From NCBI GenBank assembly GCA_910588615.1, contig CAJUOI010000004.1, positions 1 through 64,000 on the forward strand: a stretch of 64,000 bases of DNA. Direction: 5' to 3'. Numbering within the stretch: the stretch's first letter is position 1; the number at the start of each line of letters is the position of its first letter. Source of the stretch: an uncultured Christensenellaceae bacterium. GTDB taxonomy: Bacteria > Bacillota > Clostridia > Christensenellales > Borkfalkiaceae. Positions 31,151 through 37,994 of the stretch are shown piece by piece. Both the position numbers and the translations under genes were made by a program. Below the pieces are notes generated by a model, which had not been told where the DNA came from, did not search any database, and worked only from the letters and a program-made list of their open reading frames with translations.

Positions 31151-31534
31151 ATGAAAACATCTGAAATTTTAAAATCTTTAAGAGTAGAAAACAACTTAAA
31201 ACAAAAAGAACTCGCCGAAAAATTAGGCATTGGACAATCTACAATCGTGGGATATGAAAGAGGTCTTCATGAAGCTACTGCTAATATTCTATCTCGTTAT
31301 GCCGAATTTTTTAATGTAAGCGTAGACTTCCTGTGTGGGCTTGAAGATGAGTTGGGAAATAAATTATATACTGGAAAAAAATATAATTCTACTTATTACA
31401 ATCCTCCTATATCCGATGAAGAAAATAAACTTATTGGTTTGTTTCGCAATATGAGCCACCCGCAGAAAATCCGCTTCCTTTCCTTCGGCGAAGGATTAAC
31501 GGAACCGTTATCAAGTAGTAAAAAACACCAATAA
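31151..31534 (+). CDS. XRE/Cro-CI family regulator
   Basis: The 127-residue regulator has an N-terminal helix-turn-helix (about 5-60): LRVENNLKQKELAEKLGIGQ and STIVGYERGLHEATANILSR are typical XRE helices, followed by FFNVSVDFLCGL. Unlike the left element's repressor it has no S24 cleavage domain, so it is not LexA-like; induction would need an antirepressor or another signal. It is the first gene of the cluster that ends with the integrase and likely controls the 22-kb element. A dyad at 31060-31084 is a likely operator. Confidence 0.9.
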   Translation: MKTSEILKSLRVENNLKQKELAEKLGIGQSTIVGYERGLHEATANILSRYAEFFNVSVDFLCGLEDELGNKLYTGKKYNSTYYNPPISDEENKLIGLFRNMSHPQKIRFLSFGEGLTEPLSSSKKHQ

Positions 31535-31556
31535 CCTATTAGGAGTACATACGATA

Positions 31557-31895
31557 ATGAGTAATATTAATGCGATAACCCCTCCGTCACAAGGAAATTC
31601 AGGTCAACTTCCACTTGTAGCAATTTGGATAATTACAATTCTTGCCGTCATCGGATTCCTAACTTTTGCTACACTTTTCATAGTATTTTGCGTTAAAAAA
31701 CGACGTCCGGCAATTACCATGTTCTTTCTCGTTCTTGCTCTTGTTTTTGGGGGATTAATGATTTTCTGTATTGCAGATTTCCCTAAAAACTACAAAAACT
31801 CCGATTCCGAAATTTCTGTTGAACCGTTACACAAAAGCGTTCGGCAAACTGCTCGCCAATCTTTCCGAATAATAAATTCTGCTCTTGGTGAGTGA
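31557..31895 (+). CDS. Two-helix membrane protein, 112 aa
   Basis: Not recognised. Two hydrophobic helices (about 19-46 and 53-73) are separated by a short basic loop (VKKRRPA); the N-terminus is Gln/Asn/Pro-rich and the C-terminal 35 residues are soluble. The gene begins 22 bases after the regulator stop with TAGGAGT upstream, so it belongs to the regulator-integrase cluster. Small membrane proteins in this position are often immunity or exclusion factors in prophages; this is inference from position only. Confidence 0.6.
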   Translation: MSNINAITPPSQGNSGQLPLVAIWIITILAVIGFLTFATLFIVFCVKKRRPAITMFFLVLALVFGGLMIFCIADFPKNYKNSDSEISVEPLHKSVRQTARQSFRIINSALGE

Positions 31896-31922
31896 AAAGC
31901 GCTTATTTTTGTTTTTCCCTCA

Positions 31923-31958
31923 TGATATAATATCCCTCCACTATCATGGAGGGATATT
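31923..31958 (+). promoter_or_regulatory. Extended -10 promoter and inverted repeat at integrase start
   Basis: TGATATAAT (31923-31931) is an extended -10 box with no good -35. AATATCCCTCCA (31929-31940) and TGGAGGGATATT (31947-31958) form a perfect 12-bp inverted repeat with a 6-base loop. The right arm contains the GGAGGG ribosome-binding site and ends directly against the ATG at 31959. Confidence 0.8.
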
Positions 31959-33245
31959 ATGGGCTTAGAGTTTACAGACGAAGAAAGCGTCCAACTGATT
32001 ATGCACATAGACGAAATCTATGCTCTTATCGGGCGGGCGGAGGGACGAGCGCAAAGATACGAGGCGCGAAGGGAAGAAATTTTAACAGGAAACTTTATGG
32101 CTGCTCTCGCAGAAAAGCGAGAACGGGAACAAAAGGCACGACCCAACGGCGATGTTTTGACCACTCCGAAGGAGAGTCAAATGTTAATACCTATCTATAT
32201 CCCCGGCGTCTCTGTCAGCGACAAAAAGCGCAAAGACGGACGCTATCAGGGCTACGCCGTGAGAGAAGGCAAAAAACACTTCTTTTACGGCAGATCCTAC
32301 GAGGAATTGATACGGAAAATTTCAAAATTCGTACAGGAAGGTGAAATCGAGCGAAAAAGACTTGTTGAAACCTCCCCGAAATTCGGGGATTATATCCGAA
32401 AATGGATTGAAATTTACAAAAAACCAAACTTGAAGCCGTCCTCTTTTCAGTCGATGATTGCCGCGCTCCGCCCCGCCATGGAGGCGTTCGAAAACAAAAA
32501 GCTCCGCCTCATCGCGTCGGACGAGATACAGGAGCTGCTCGTCGGCATGAAGGCGGAGCGTATGCGCGATATGTGCAAGATCTATCTGAACGAAGCGTTT
32601 CAAAAAGCCGTCGACAAAGGAGATCTGAAACGCAACCCCTGCGCCGCCGTGGAGATCCGAAAGCATAAGAGCGAACACAAGAACGCTCTGACGGTGGACG
32701 AACAGGAGCTGTTCTGCGCGGCGATCGCGGGAACGGAGTACGAGCTGTTCTGCCTCTTCCTGTTGGCGACGGGTCTCAGGATCGGCGAAGCTCTGGCGTT
32801 GCGGCGGGCAGACTTCGACTTCGAAAAACACACGGTAACGGTGAACAAGAACGTCGTCTATATCAAGGGCAAGCGGATCGAGCAGGACACGCCGAAATCG
32901 GAGGCGGGAAACAGAACCGTCCCCGTTCCCGTGAACCTTAGCGAACGGATCCGCGACGTGCAGACGGATCTGATCTTCCCCCACCACGCCGAAGCGGTGC
33001 GGAGCTTTATGAAGCGCCTGCGCAAATCAATCGGCGTCAACGTTACGCCGCATATCCTTCGGCACACGTACGCGACGCGGCTGTCGGAGGCGGACGTTCC
33101 GCCGAAGGTAAAGCAGTACCTTATGGGGCATGCGTCGCTTGAAATGACTGAAAACGTCTACACCGACACGCAAAAACGGTATTTAGACAGCGTTTCGGAT
33201 CTCGTACGGTCTGTTTTCGACCCGAAAAACGGCAGGTTGACTTAA
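31959..33245 (+). CDS. int: Tyrosine recombinase (integrase) of 22-kb element
   Basis: This 428-residue phage-type integrase has an N-terminal DNA-binding part (about 60-125, including GVSVSDKKRKDGRYQGYAVR, as in arm-binding AP2-like domains), a core-binding domain (about 145-230) and the catalytic domain with R274 (TGLRIGE), H365, R368 (PHILRHTYA), H391 (MGHAS) and nucleophile Y401 (NVYTD). It should integrate the element at the 3' end of tRNA-Thr, 80 bases downstream. The start ATG at 31959 touches an inverted repeat that hides the ribosome-binding site in read-through mRNA. Base use in the 3' half is more GC-rich than in the preceding element genes. Confidence 0.95.
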   Translation: MGLEFTDEESVQLIMHIDEIYALIGRAEGRAQRYEARREEILTGNFMAALAEKREREQKARPNGDVLTTPKESQMLIPIYIPGVSVSDKKRKDGRYQGYAVREGKKHFFYGRSYEELIRKISKFVQEGEIERKRLVETSPKFGDYIRKWIEIYKKPNLKPSSFQSMIAALRPAMEAFENKKLRLIASDEIQELLVGMKAERMRDMCKIYLNEAFQKAVDKGDLKRNPCAAVEIRKHKSEHKNALTVDEQELFCAAIAGTEYELFCLFLLATGLRIGEALALRRADFDFEKHTVTVNKNVVYIKGKRIEQDTPKSEAGNRTVPVPVNLSERIRDVQTDLIFPHHAEAVRSFMKRLRKSIGVNVTPHILRHTYATRLSEADVPPKVKQYLMGHASLEMTENVYTDTQKRYLDSVSDLVRSVFDPKNGRLT

Positions 33246-33293
33246 ATTTTGACTTTTTTCAAGGGAATTACAGCGAAAAACAGCAAAGAAAAA

Positions 33294-33328
33294 GCCCGTT
33301 TTACGGCAAATTTTCCGTAAAACGGGGC
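33294..33328 (-). terminator. Element-borne terminator for tRNA-Thr
   Basis: On the minus strand GCCCCGTTTTACGG pairs with CCGTAAAACGGGC and is followed by TTTTTCTTTG. It starts at the right attachment site, so it terminates tRNA-Thr in the integrated state and also can end the integrase mRNA. Confidence 0.8.
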
Positions 33329-33380
33329 ATTTTGGAGCTTCTGGCCGGACTTGAACCGGCGACCTATTGATTACGAATCA
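33327..33380. repeat. attR: 54-bp direct repeat within tRNA-Thr
   Basis: Identical to 11260-11313. At this end the repeat continues into a complete tRNA-Thr, so this is the side where the element restored the gene. Confidence 0.95.
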
Positions 33381-33408
33381 ATCGCTCTACCGACTGAGCC
33401 ACAGAAGC
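33333..33408 (-). tRNA. tRNA-Thr (CGT)
   Basis: On the minus strand 33408-33336 forms a standard cloverleaf with acceptor GCTTCTG/CAGAAGC, discriminator T, anticodon stem ATTGA/TCAAT and loop TTCGTAA, giving anticodon CGU for codon ACG. CCA is encoded at 33335-33333. Its 3' half is the attachment site of the 22-kb element. Confidence 0.95.
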
Positions 33409-33441
33409 ATATGATCCCGCGCGCATTTCAAATGCCTCTCT

Positions 33442-33470
33442 ATTATAAAAAATACGCCGATAAAAAGCAA
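33442..33470 (-). promoter_or_regulatory. tRNA-Thr promoter
   Basis: Minus-strand TTGCTT (33465-33470) and TATAAT (33442-33447) have a 17-base spacer; the tRNA begins about 33 bases downstream. Confidence 0.8.
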
Positions 33471-33489
33471 GCGTTTTTAACGGCGTTTT

Positions 33490-34392
33490 TCATATTTTTT
33501 TATTTTTCGGCACAAAGATTTTTACCTGACTCGGCACGGCTTCGATTTTTACGTTTCCCGAGATCCCCTTTTCCCCGTCGAAATCCCAAACAACCTCGTC
33601 GTCCGTTAAAATTTCCACGCACTTTCCCTGCAATTTCACAATATCCTTCTTTTTAATGCGAAAACCGAAAAGAAACAGATGCCCGATGGATAAGCACGCC
33701 GCAAGCCGCCCCCAGAAGCCGTATTTTTTCGCTTGCTTTACGAGTGCGACCTCTAAAACGCCGTCCCGAACGCTCGCCCGCTCGTTCAGCATAAACCCCG
33801 CAACCGATTTCCCGTTCATAACGAGCGCGAGCGCACAGTCTGTTTTCACCTTTTTTCCGTCGCACACAACGGTAACGGGAAAGGAATCGAATTTAAATTC
33901 CTTTAACCCTTCCACCGCGTACGCCGCCCAGCCGAGGCGGCGTTTTCTCTTCTGCGGCGTCGTATAGGTTACGGATGTAAATGCCCCCGCCGCCGCAATG
34001 TACGCGGCATAACCCGTATCGTTGACGCGCATACAGTCGATATAGGAAACGTGCTGCATACGGATAATGCGAAGCGCCTTCTTTACATTTTTCGGAATCC
34101 CAAGCGTATGCGCTATGTCGTTCGCCGTACCGGACGGCAAATAGCCGAGCGCGACCCGCTTTCCGTTCAGCCCCTGCAACACGTGATGAAAGGTTCCGTC
34201 GCCGCCAGAAAACACGATTGCGTCGTACTTATCCGCGCCCTCGGCCACGCACGCTTCCAAATCCTTCACGCTCGTGGTAGCGTGCACATCCACCGCGTCG
34301 AACGCCGCCTCGAGCTCGCAGCGAATCGTCGGAAGCTGCTTTGCGATCCCGCCCTTCCCGCTGTTCGGATTATAAAGAAATAAACATCCCAT
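33490..34392 (-). CDS. Diacylglycerol/lipid kinase (DgkB/YegS family)
   Basis: The 300-residue soluble lipid kinase has motifs NPNSGKGG (N-terminus), FSGGDGTFHHVL (nucleotide loop) and GYLPSGTANDIA, all diagnostic of the DgkB/YegS/BmrU family. Members phosphorylate diacylglycerol or related lipids at the membrane with ATP, feeding phosphatidate back into phospholipid synthesis; the exact lipid is uncertain. The start chosen is the ATG at 34392: the promoter TTGTCT-17-TATAAT ends six bases before it and there is no ribosome-binding site, so the mRNA is probably leaderless. It is the first chromosomal protein gene after the element. Confidence 0.9.
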   Translation of the reverse strand: MGCLFLYNPNSGKGGIAKQLPTIRCELEAAFDAVDVHATTSVKDLEACVAEGADKYDAIVFSGGDGTFHHVLQGLNGKRVALGYLPSGTANDIAHTLGIPKNVKKALRIIRMQHVSYIDCMRVNDTGYAAYIAAAGAFTSVTYTTPQKRKRRLGWAAYAVEGLKEFKFDSFPVTVVCDGKKVKTDCALALVMNGKSVAGFMLNERASVRDGVLEVALVKQAKKYGFWGRLAACLSIGHLFLFGFRIKKKDIVKLQGKCVEILTDDEVVWDFDGEKGISGNVKIEAVPSQVKIFVPKNKKI

Positions 34393-34398
34393 ATCTCT

Positions 34399-34427
34399 AT
34401 TATAACCGAAAATCACCAATCAGACAA
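34399..34427 (-). promoter_or_regulatory. Promoter giving leaderless kinase mRNA
   Basis: Minus-strand TTGTCT (34422-34427) and TATAAT (34399-34404) have a 17-base spacer. Only six bases separate the -10 box from the ATG at 34392, so the expected transcription start coincides with the start codon. Confidence 0.7.
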
Positions 34428-34431
34428 GCGT

Positions 34432-35118
34432 TCAGACAAAGTATTCGGCAATATTTACGATTCTGTCGCATAAAAGTGTCTGTAAATAGCGAATATCCTT
34501 CTGAAACAGCAAACCTTCTGCCAGCTCCACGCCCCGCCGATGCGCCTCTTTCAGCGCGGTGTTCCACAGCGAGAACACTCCGTCGCCGTTATCCGCAATC
34601 AACCCGCCGAGCGAAGAAACCGCACCGACGAGCGCAGAACGCGCTTCCGCCTGTGAAAGCTTTGCCTGCTCCAACCCGTTTGCCGTATCGTACAGAAGCC
34701 TTGCAAGACTGTCCGCCGTTTCGGCATTGGCAACGATCCTGTCCCGCGCAGCGACGGATTTACCCTTCAACGTCAGCGGCGCTATCTTGCGCGCAAACAC
34801 GCGCACGTCCCTGCCCTTATCCCCGAGATTGTCCTTTACGCTTTCCGCGCTCGCCGCCTTGAAATAACAGGCAATCGCAACGGAGTTTGCCCCTTTCAGA
34901 TAATATCCCGCACCGCCCGACAGATAAATATCCCCCGCGACGGCGGACACGGACGTTTCCTCGCAGTCCTTGACGAGAAAAAAGTATTCCTTATCGATAA
35001 CGACGCGCAGATACCCCCGCCCGCCGAGCGCCGCACCGACGACAAGCGCGCCGACAACGGCGCACGTCGAAAACAAGCAAACGAGAAATATTTTTACGCC
35101 CTTTTTACAACTGTTCAT
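34432..35118 (-). CDS. Membrane-anchored protein, possibly SPOR-like, 228 aa
   Basis: One N-terminal membrane helix (about 9-32; FLVCLFSTCAVVGALVVGAA) anchors an extracytoplasmic chain. Residues 36-100 (YLRVVIDKEYFFLVKDCEE, GGAGYYLKGANSVAIACYF) have the strand-helix-strand pattern of SPOR-type peptidoglycan-binding domains, with AESVKDNL near 93, but the match is by eye and weak. The C-terminal half is helical. SPOR proteins act at the division site or during sporulation. The gene lies between the U32 peptidase and the lipid kinase and has no strong ribosome-binding site. Confidence 0.65.
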   Translation of the reverse strand: MNSCKKGVKIFLVCLFSTCAVVGALVVGAALGGRGYLRVVIDKEYFFLVKDCEETSVSAVAGDIYLSGGAGYYLKGANSVAIACYFKAASAESVKDNLGDKGRDVRVFARKIAPLTLKGKSVAARDRIVANAETADSLARLLYDTANGLEQAKLSQAEARSALVGAVSSLGGLIADNGDGVFSLWNTALKEAHRRGVELAEGLLFQKDIRYLQTLLCDRIVNIAEYFV

Positions 35119-35184
35119 GCCCTATTGTATGAAAAAAGGACGCGCCCTTATGCGCGACCTCGTAAAGTCCGCCGCATTCGATCC

Positions 35185-35240
35185 TCCCTGCAAGAGGATC
35201 TCCTCAACGGCTACGCCGTTTCGAGATGACGAACATTTTC
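35185..35240. repeat. REP-like palindromic intergenic sequence
   Basis: The gap between two genes contains AACGGC-TAC-GCCGTT (35206-35220) flanked by GAGGATCTCCTC and CGAGATGACGAAC. This composition resembles dispersed extragenic palindromes of the form GTCATCTCGA…GAGGATC seen in many clostridial genomes. Only one copy is in the window, so it cannot be confirmed as a repeat here. Confidence 0.35.
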
Positions 35241-35258
35241 TCTGCGCGACGGGAAGAA

Positions 35259-36443
35259 TTATTTCCTTCGCCGTAAAATATCGCCTTCGGACAGAGCGTA
35301 CGGACACGCAAAGGAATATACCTCCTGCACGCGCTTGGCGTCCGCACAGGACGCGCCCGACGCATCCTTCATATCCGCAACGCGGAAACTCTTTCCGAAC
35401 GCCCCGTCGGGAGAGAGAATTTCAAGCAGATCCCCCTCGTAAAAGCGGGTGCGCATTTCGGCAAACACGCGCCCCCCTTCGCAGCCTCTGACGACGGCGA
35501 TGAAATCACACGTCCCCTCGCGCTTGCAGTCGTCGTACGATACCGTCTCCGCGTTTTTCCCGAACGCGTACGCTTCGGTATAGTCGCGGTGGGAAACGGT
35601 CGTAAGCTCCTCCGCGACGGTTACGTCCGCACCGTCCAACAAACGGCGGTAGGCGTTTACGACGGTAGCGAGATAGTATTCGCTCTTCATGCGCCCTTCG
35701 ATTTTAAAGGACGAAACGCCCGCCGCTGCAAACTCCTTCAAGCGCGCGCTCATGTTCAGATCCTTGGCGCTCATGAAGTACGTCCCCCGCCCGTCCTCGG
35801 TAACGGGAAACCAATCCCCGCGGTCTTTGGCGCGGATTTCGTATTCGAAGCGGCACGCCTGCACGCACTCGCCGCGATTGGAGCGTCTGCCCGTGAGATA
35901 GTCGGACAACAGACACCTGCCGCTGTACGACACGCAGCTTGCACCGTGCACGAACGCTTCAAGCTCGGTCTTGGGGGCGGCGGCGTGGATTTCGGCGATC
36001 TCTTCGATGGAAAGCTCCCTTGCGAGCACCACACGGCTCGCACCTGCCTCTGCGTAGAATTTTACCGCTTCCGCGTTCAGCGTGTTCGCCTGCGTCGAAA
36101 TATGCACGGGAAGCTTCGGCGCGCTGTTTTTCAGCGTGCGCAGCACGCCCATATCCGAAACGAGCACGCCGTCCGCCCCGATTTCTTCGAGAAAACGGAA
36201 GTAATCGGGAAGAGCCGCGAAGTCCTCGTTCTTGGCAAAGATATTGGCGCACACGTAAATCTTTTTCCTGCGCATATGCGCATACGACACCGCCTGTTGC
36301 AGACCGTCGTTTGAAAAGTTGTCGGAAAAAGCGCGCAGGGAAAAAGCCTTGCCGCCCAAATACACTGCGTCCGCACCGTAGCAGAACGCGATTTTCAGTT
36401 TTGCCATGTTGCCCGCAGGGGCAAGAAGCTCGGGCTTATTCAT
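35259..36443 (-). CDS. U32 family peptidase, tRNA hydroxylation (TrhP-like)
   Basis: The 394-residue protein has the U32 signature: PELLAPAGNMAKLKIAFCYG at the N-terminus, ADAVYLGGKAFSLRAF, the block EAFVHGASCVSYSGRCLLSD and the conserved cysteines in NRGECVQACRFEYE, followed by FKIEGRMKSEYY. Cys168-type residues bind a prephenate-derived or metal centre in tRNA-hydroxylating relatives. In Bacillus the TrhP (YrrN/YrrO) proteins hydroxylate U34 of tRNA to ho5U, next to trmR. Here a TrmR-like gene overlaps the start by ATGA, so the pair probably makes mo5U34. A protease role is not supported. Confidence 0.88.
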   Translation of the reverse strand: MNKPELLAPAGNMAKLKIAFCYGADAVYLGGKAFSLRAFSDNFSNDGLQQAVSYAHMRRKKIYVCANIFAKNEDFAALPDYFRFLEEIGADGVLVSDMGVLRTLKNSAPKLPVHISTQANTLNAEAVKFYAEAGASRVVLARELSIEEIAEIHAAAPKTELEAFVHGASCVSYSGRCLLSDYLTGRRSNRGECVQACRFEYEIRAKDRGDWFPVTEDGRGTYFMSAKDLNMSARLKEFAAAGVSSFKIEGRMKSEYYLATVVNAYRRLLDGADVTVAEELTTVSHRDYTEAYAFGKNAETVSYDDCKREGTCDFIAVVRGCEGGRVFAEMRTRFYEGDLLEILSPDGAFGKSFRVADMKDASGASCADAKRVQEVYSFACPYALSEGDILRRRK

Positions 36444-37015
36444 AATTTTATGCTTACCGCCAACCCTTCTCCGTATTCGTAAACCGTTGTTTTCAACTCG
36501 CTGTCCTCTTCGAGCGCGCGCAAGTATTCGCGGATGTGCTCCACAAGCATCCTGCGCTTTTTCGGCGCTTCGCCGCGCACCCAGCCGAACAGCAGAATAT
36601 CGTCCGAGCAAAGCGCCCCGCCCCGATTCAGCAATCGCTTGCAGTCCGGCAGGTATTTTAAATATTGCACCTTGGGCCCGTCGAGAAAAATCAAATCATA
36701 TCCGCCGCCGAGCATGGGCAGGATTTCCCCCGCATCCCCCTCGAACAGCTCCGCGCGATCCACTGCGCCGAAACGGGCAAAATTCTCCCTCGCCCTCTGC
36801 GCGCGCGCCGCATCCTTTTCGATTGCCGTAACGCTTGCCGCCGTTTCCAACAGCAGAGCCGTTGCCGTCAGTCCTTCCGCCGCGCCGATTTCGAGATATT
36901 TTTTAACGCCGTGCTCCTTTGCCCAATGCAAAAGAAAGCGCAGCGTTTCGTCCGCCGCCGTCGGGTCGCGTCCCTCTTTTGCCCGTTCGCGCAGCGCGCT
37001 CAATTCTTCGTTCAT
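36440..37015 (-). CDS. trmR: O-methyltransferase, TrmR-like (tRNA U34)
   Basis: This 191-residue class I SAM methyltransferase has motif I KYLEIGAAEGLTATALL, VTAIEKDAARAQRARENF (acidic SAM-ribose contact) and YDLIFLDGPKVQYLKYL. Size and motifs match the YrrM/TrmR family, which methylates 5-hydroxyuridine at the tRNA wobble position. The downstream ATGA-overlapping U32 peptidase supports this: both steps of the mo5U34 pathway are side by side. A catechol-type small-molecule O-methyltransferase is the alternative. The start at 37015 also overlaps the upstream TfoX-like gene by ATGA. Confidence 0.8.
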   Translation of the reverse strand: MNEELSALRERAKEGRDPTAADETLRFLLHWAKEHGVKKYLEIGAAEGLTATALLLETAASVTAIEKDAARAQRARENFARFGAVDRAELFEGDAGEILPMLGGGYDLIFLDGPKVQYLKYLPDCKRLLNRGGALCSDDILLFGWVRGEAPKKRRMLVEHIREYLRALEEDSELKTTVYEYGEGLAVSIKL

Positions 37016-37317
37016 TTCTTTTTCTTCGGGGCGGGAAGCTGCGCCGCAACTTTGGAAAGTTTTGCGGCAAGCTCCGCCTTGTCGTAATTTTCCACCAGAT
37101 AGCGCGGCTTTGCGCCAACGTAGGGCGGCAACATAGGACAGTCGCCGAACAGCGTTCGGGATACGGGCGTTTCCTTAATAAAAAGTCGGTTGTCGCACAC
37201 GCAGCCTACGGGCTTTTCGTCAAAATATACTACGTAATCGCCCATCATGGGATAGACGCGCACGCCGAACAGTTCGAGCCCCTCTGAAAATTCCGCGATC
37301 TGCTCCTTCGTCGTCAA
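37012..37317 (-). CDS. TfoX N-terminal-like protein, 101 aa
   Basis: The 101-residue protein has a TfoX-N fold: GVRVYPMMGDYVVYFDEKPVG and CVCDNRLFIKETPVSRTLFG correspond to the beta-sheet of TfoX/Sxy N-terminal domains, which in gamma-proteobacteria take part in competence control. In Firmicutes the role of single-domain TfoX proteins is unknown. The start is TTG at 37317, overlapping the upstream stop (TTGA) with GGGGGG before it; a longer frame to 37404 overlaps the previous gene and is unlikely. It belongs to the TrmR-U32 operon. Confidence 0.75.
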   Translation of the reverse strand: MTTKEQIAEFSEGLELFGVRVYPMMGDYVVYFDEKPVGCVCDNRLFIKETPVSRTLFGDCPMLPPYVGAKPRYLVENYDKAELAAKLSKVAAQLPAPKKKK

Positions 37318-37979
37318 GCTTCTTCCCCCCAATCCTTCAAGCTCTCCGCCGCGCGGTATTCGAAGTGCTTCCCCAGTATCCGCTTCATTACGGGATAGGG
37401 GCACTCCACCACTGACGCGGGCAGCGGTTCGTCCTTATGCGAAAACAGACGGGCAAACACGGCGTTAAGCGAGCGAATCTCTTCCTGATAGACGGGCACG
37501 TTCTTGTTGCGGGTACGGAATTCCTCATACTCCGCTCTTGCGCCCTCGACGTCGCCCTCATCCAACTTCATCAGCGTAGCAAAAAATGCCGTGCGGTACC
37601 TGGGCGCGGGTTCGCCGCCGTGGCGGACGAATTCGATATACTGTCCGCAAGTTTCCATATCGTCGCGGGCGGCGGCGTTACGGATGGCAAGGCGGTAAAA
37701 ATTCGTACGCACGAAGGGAAAGATAAAATGGTTGTGCTGCACCTTGTCGAGCACCCTTTTTTCCTCCTCGTACTTGCGCTCCGAAAACAGTTTATCGCAT
37801 AGAACGAAGTAGTTGTCCTCAACGATTTCACCCGCAAGACAGAACACCGTTGAAACGCAGCAAACGCACGCAACGGCGCCGAGAAAATACTTTGCGTACC
37901 AGAACGCCGCGATCGCGCACCCGACGAACGCCGCCGTGGCAATTGCGGTCAACGCGTACAAACCCGATCTCTTTCTCAT
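37314..37979 (-). CDS. Membrane protein with helical repeats, 221 aa
   Basis: The first 60 residues contain two hydrophobic helices (about 6-30 and 32-53), with cysteines in the second (VACVCCVSTVFCLAGE). The rest is helical, with a TPR-like pattern (YLAIRN-type pairs, GDVEGARAEYEEFRTRNKNV) that could bind partners. The family is not recognised. The stop overlaps the TTG start of the TfoX-like gene. It heads the operon that ends with the U32 peptidase. Confidence 0.6.
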   Translation of the reverse strand: MRKRSGLYALTAIATAAFVGCAIAAFWYAKYFLGAVACVCCVSTVFCLAGEIVEDNYFVLCDKLFSERKYEEEKRVLDKVQHNHFIFPFVRTNFYRLAIRNAAARDDMETCGQYIEFVRHGGEPAPRYRTAFFATLMKLDEGDVEGARAEYEEFRTRNKNVPVYQEEIRSLNAVFARLFSHKDEPLPASVVECPYPVMKRILGKHFEYRAAESLKDWGEEA

Positions 37980-37994
37980 TACGCCCCCCTTTGT

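Larger units (their letters stand above)
11260..33380. mobile_element. 22-kb integrated element in tRNA-Thr, inovirus-like candidate
   Basis: Perfect 54-bp direct repeats define both ends, and a tyrosine integrase lies beside the intact tRNA copy. Content: toxin-antitoxin genes, replication-type protein, three methyltransferases, PAPS-reductase-like protein, Zot-like ATPase, several membrane-anchored surface proteins, two regulators and structured noncoding regions. Tailed-phage structural genes, terminase, relaxase and type IV secretion genes are not seen. All key genes have intact frames, so the element may be active. Confidence 0.9.

Noticed and set aside
11260..33380. Conjugative element (ICE) reading
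   Set aside because: No relaxase, VirB4/VirD4 or coupling protein is visible; the P-loop ATPase has Zot-like rather than VirB4/TraG features.
11260..33380. Tailed prophage reading
   Set aside because: Terminase, portal, capsid, tail, holin and endolysin genes are all missing.
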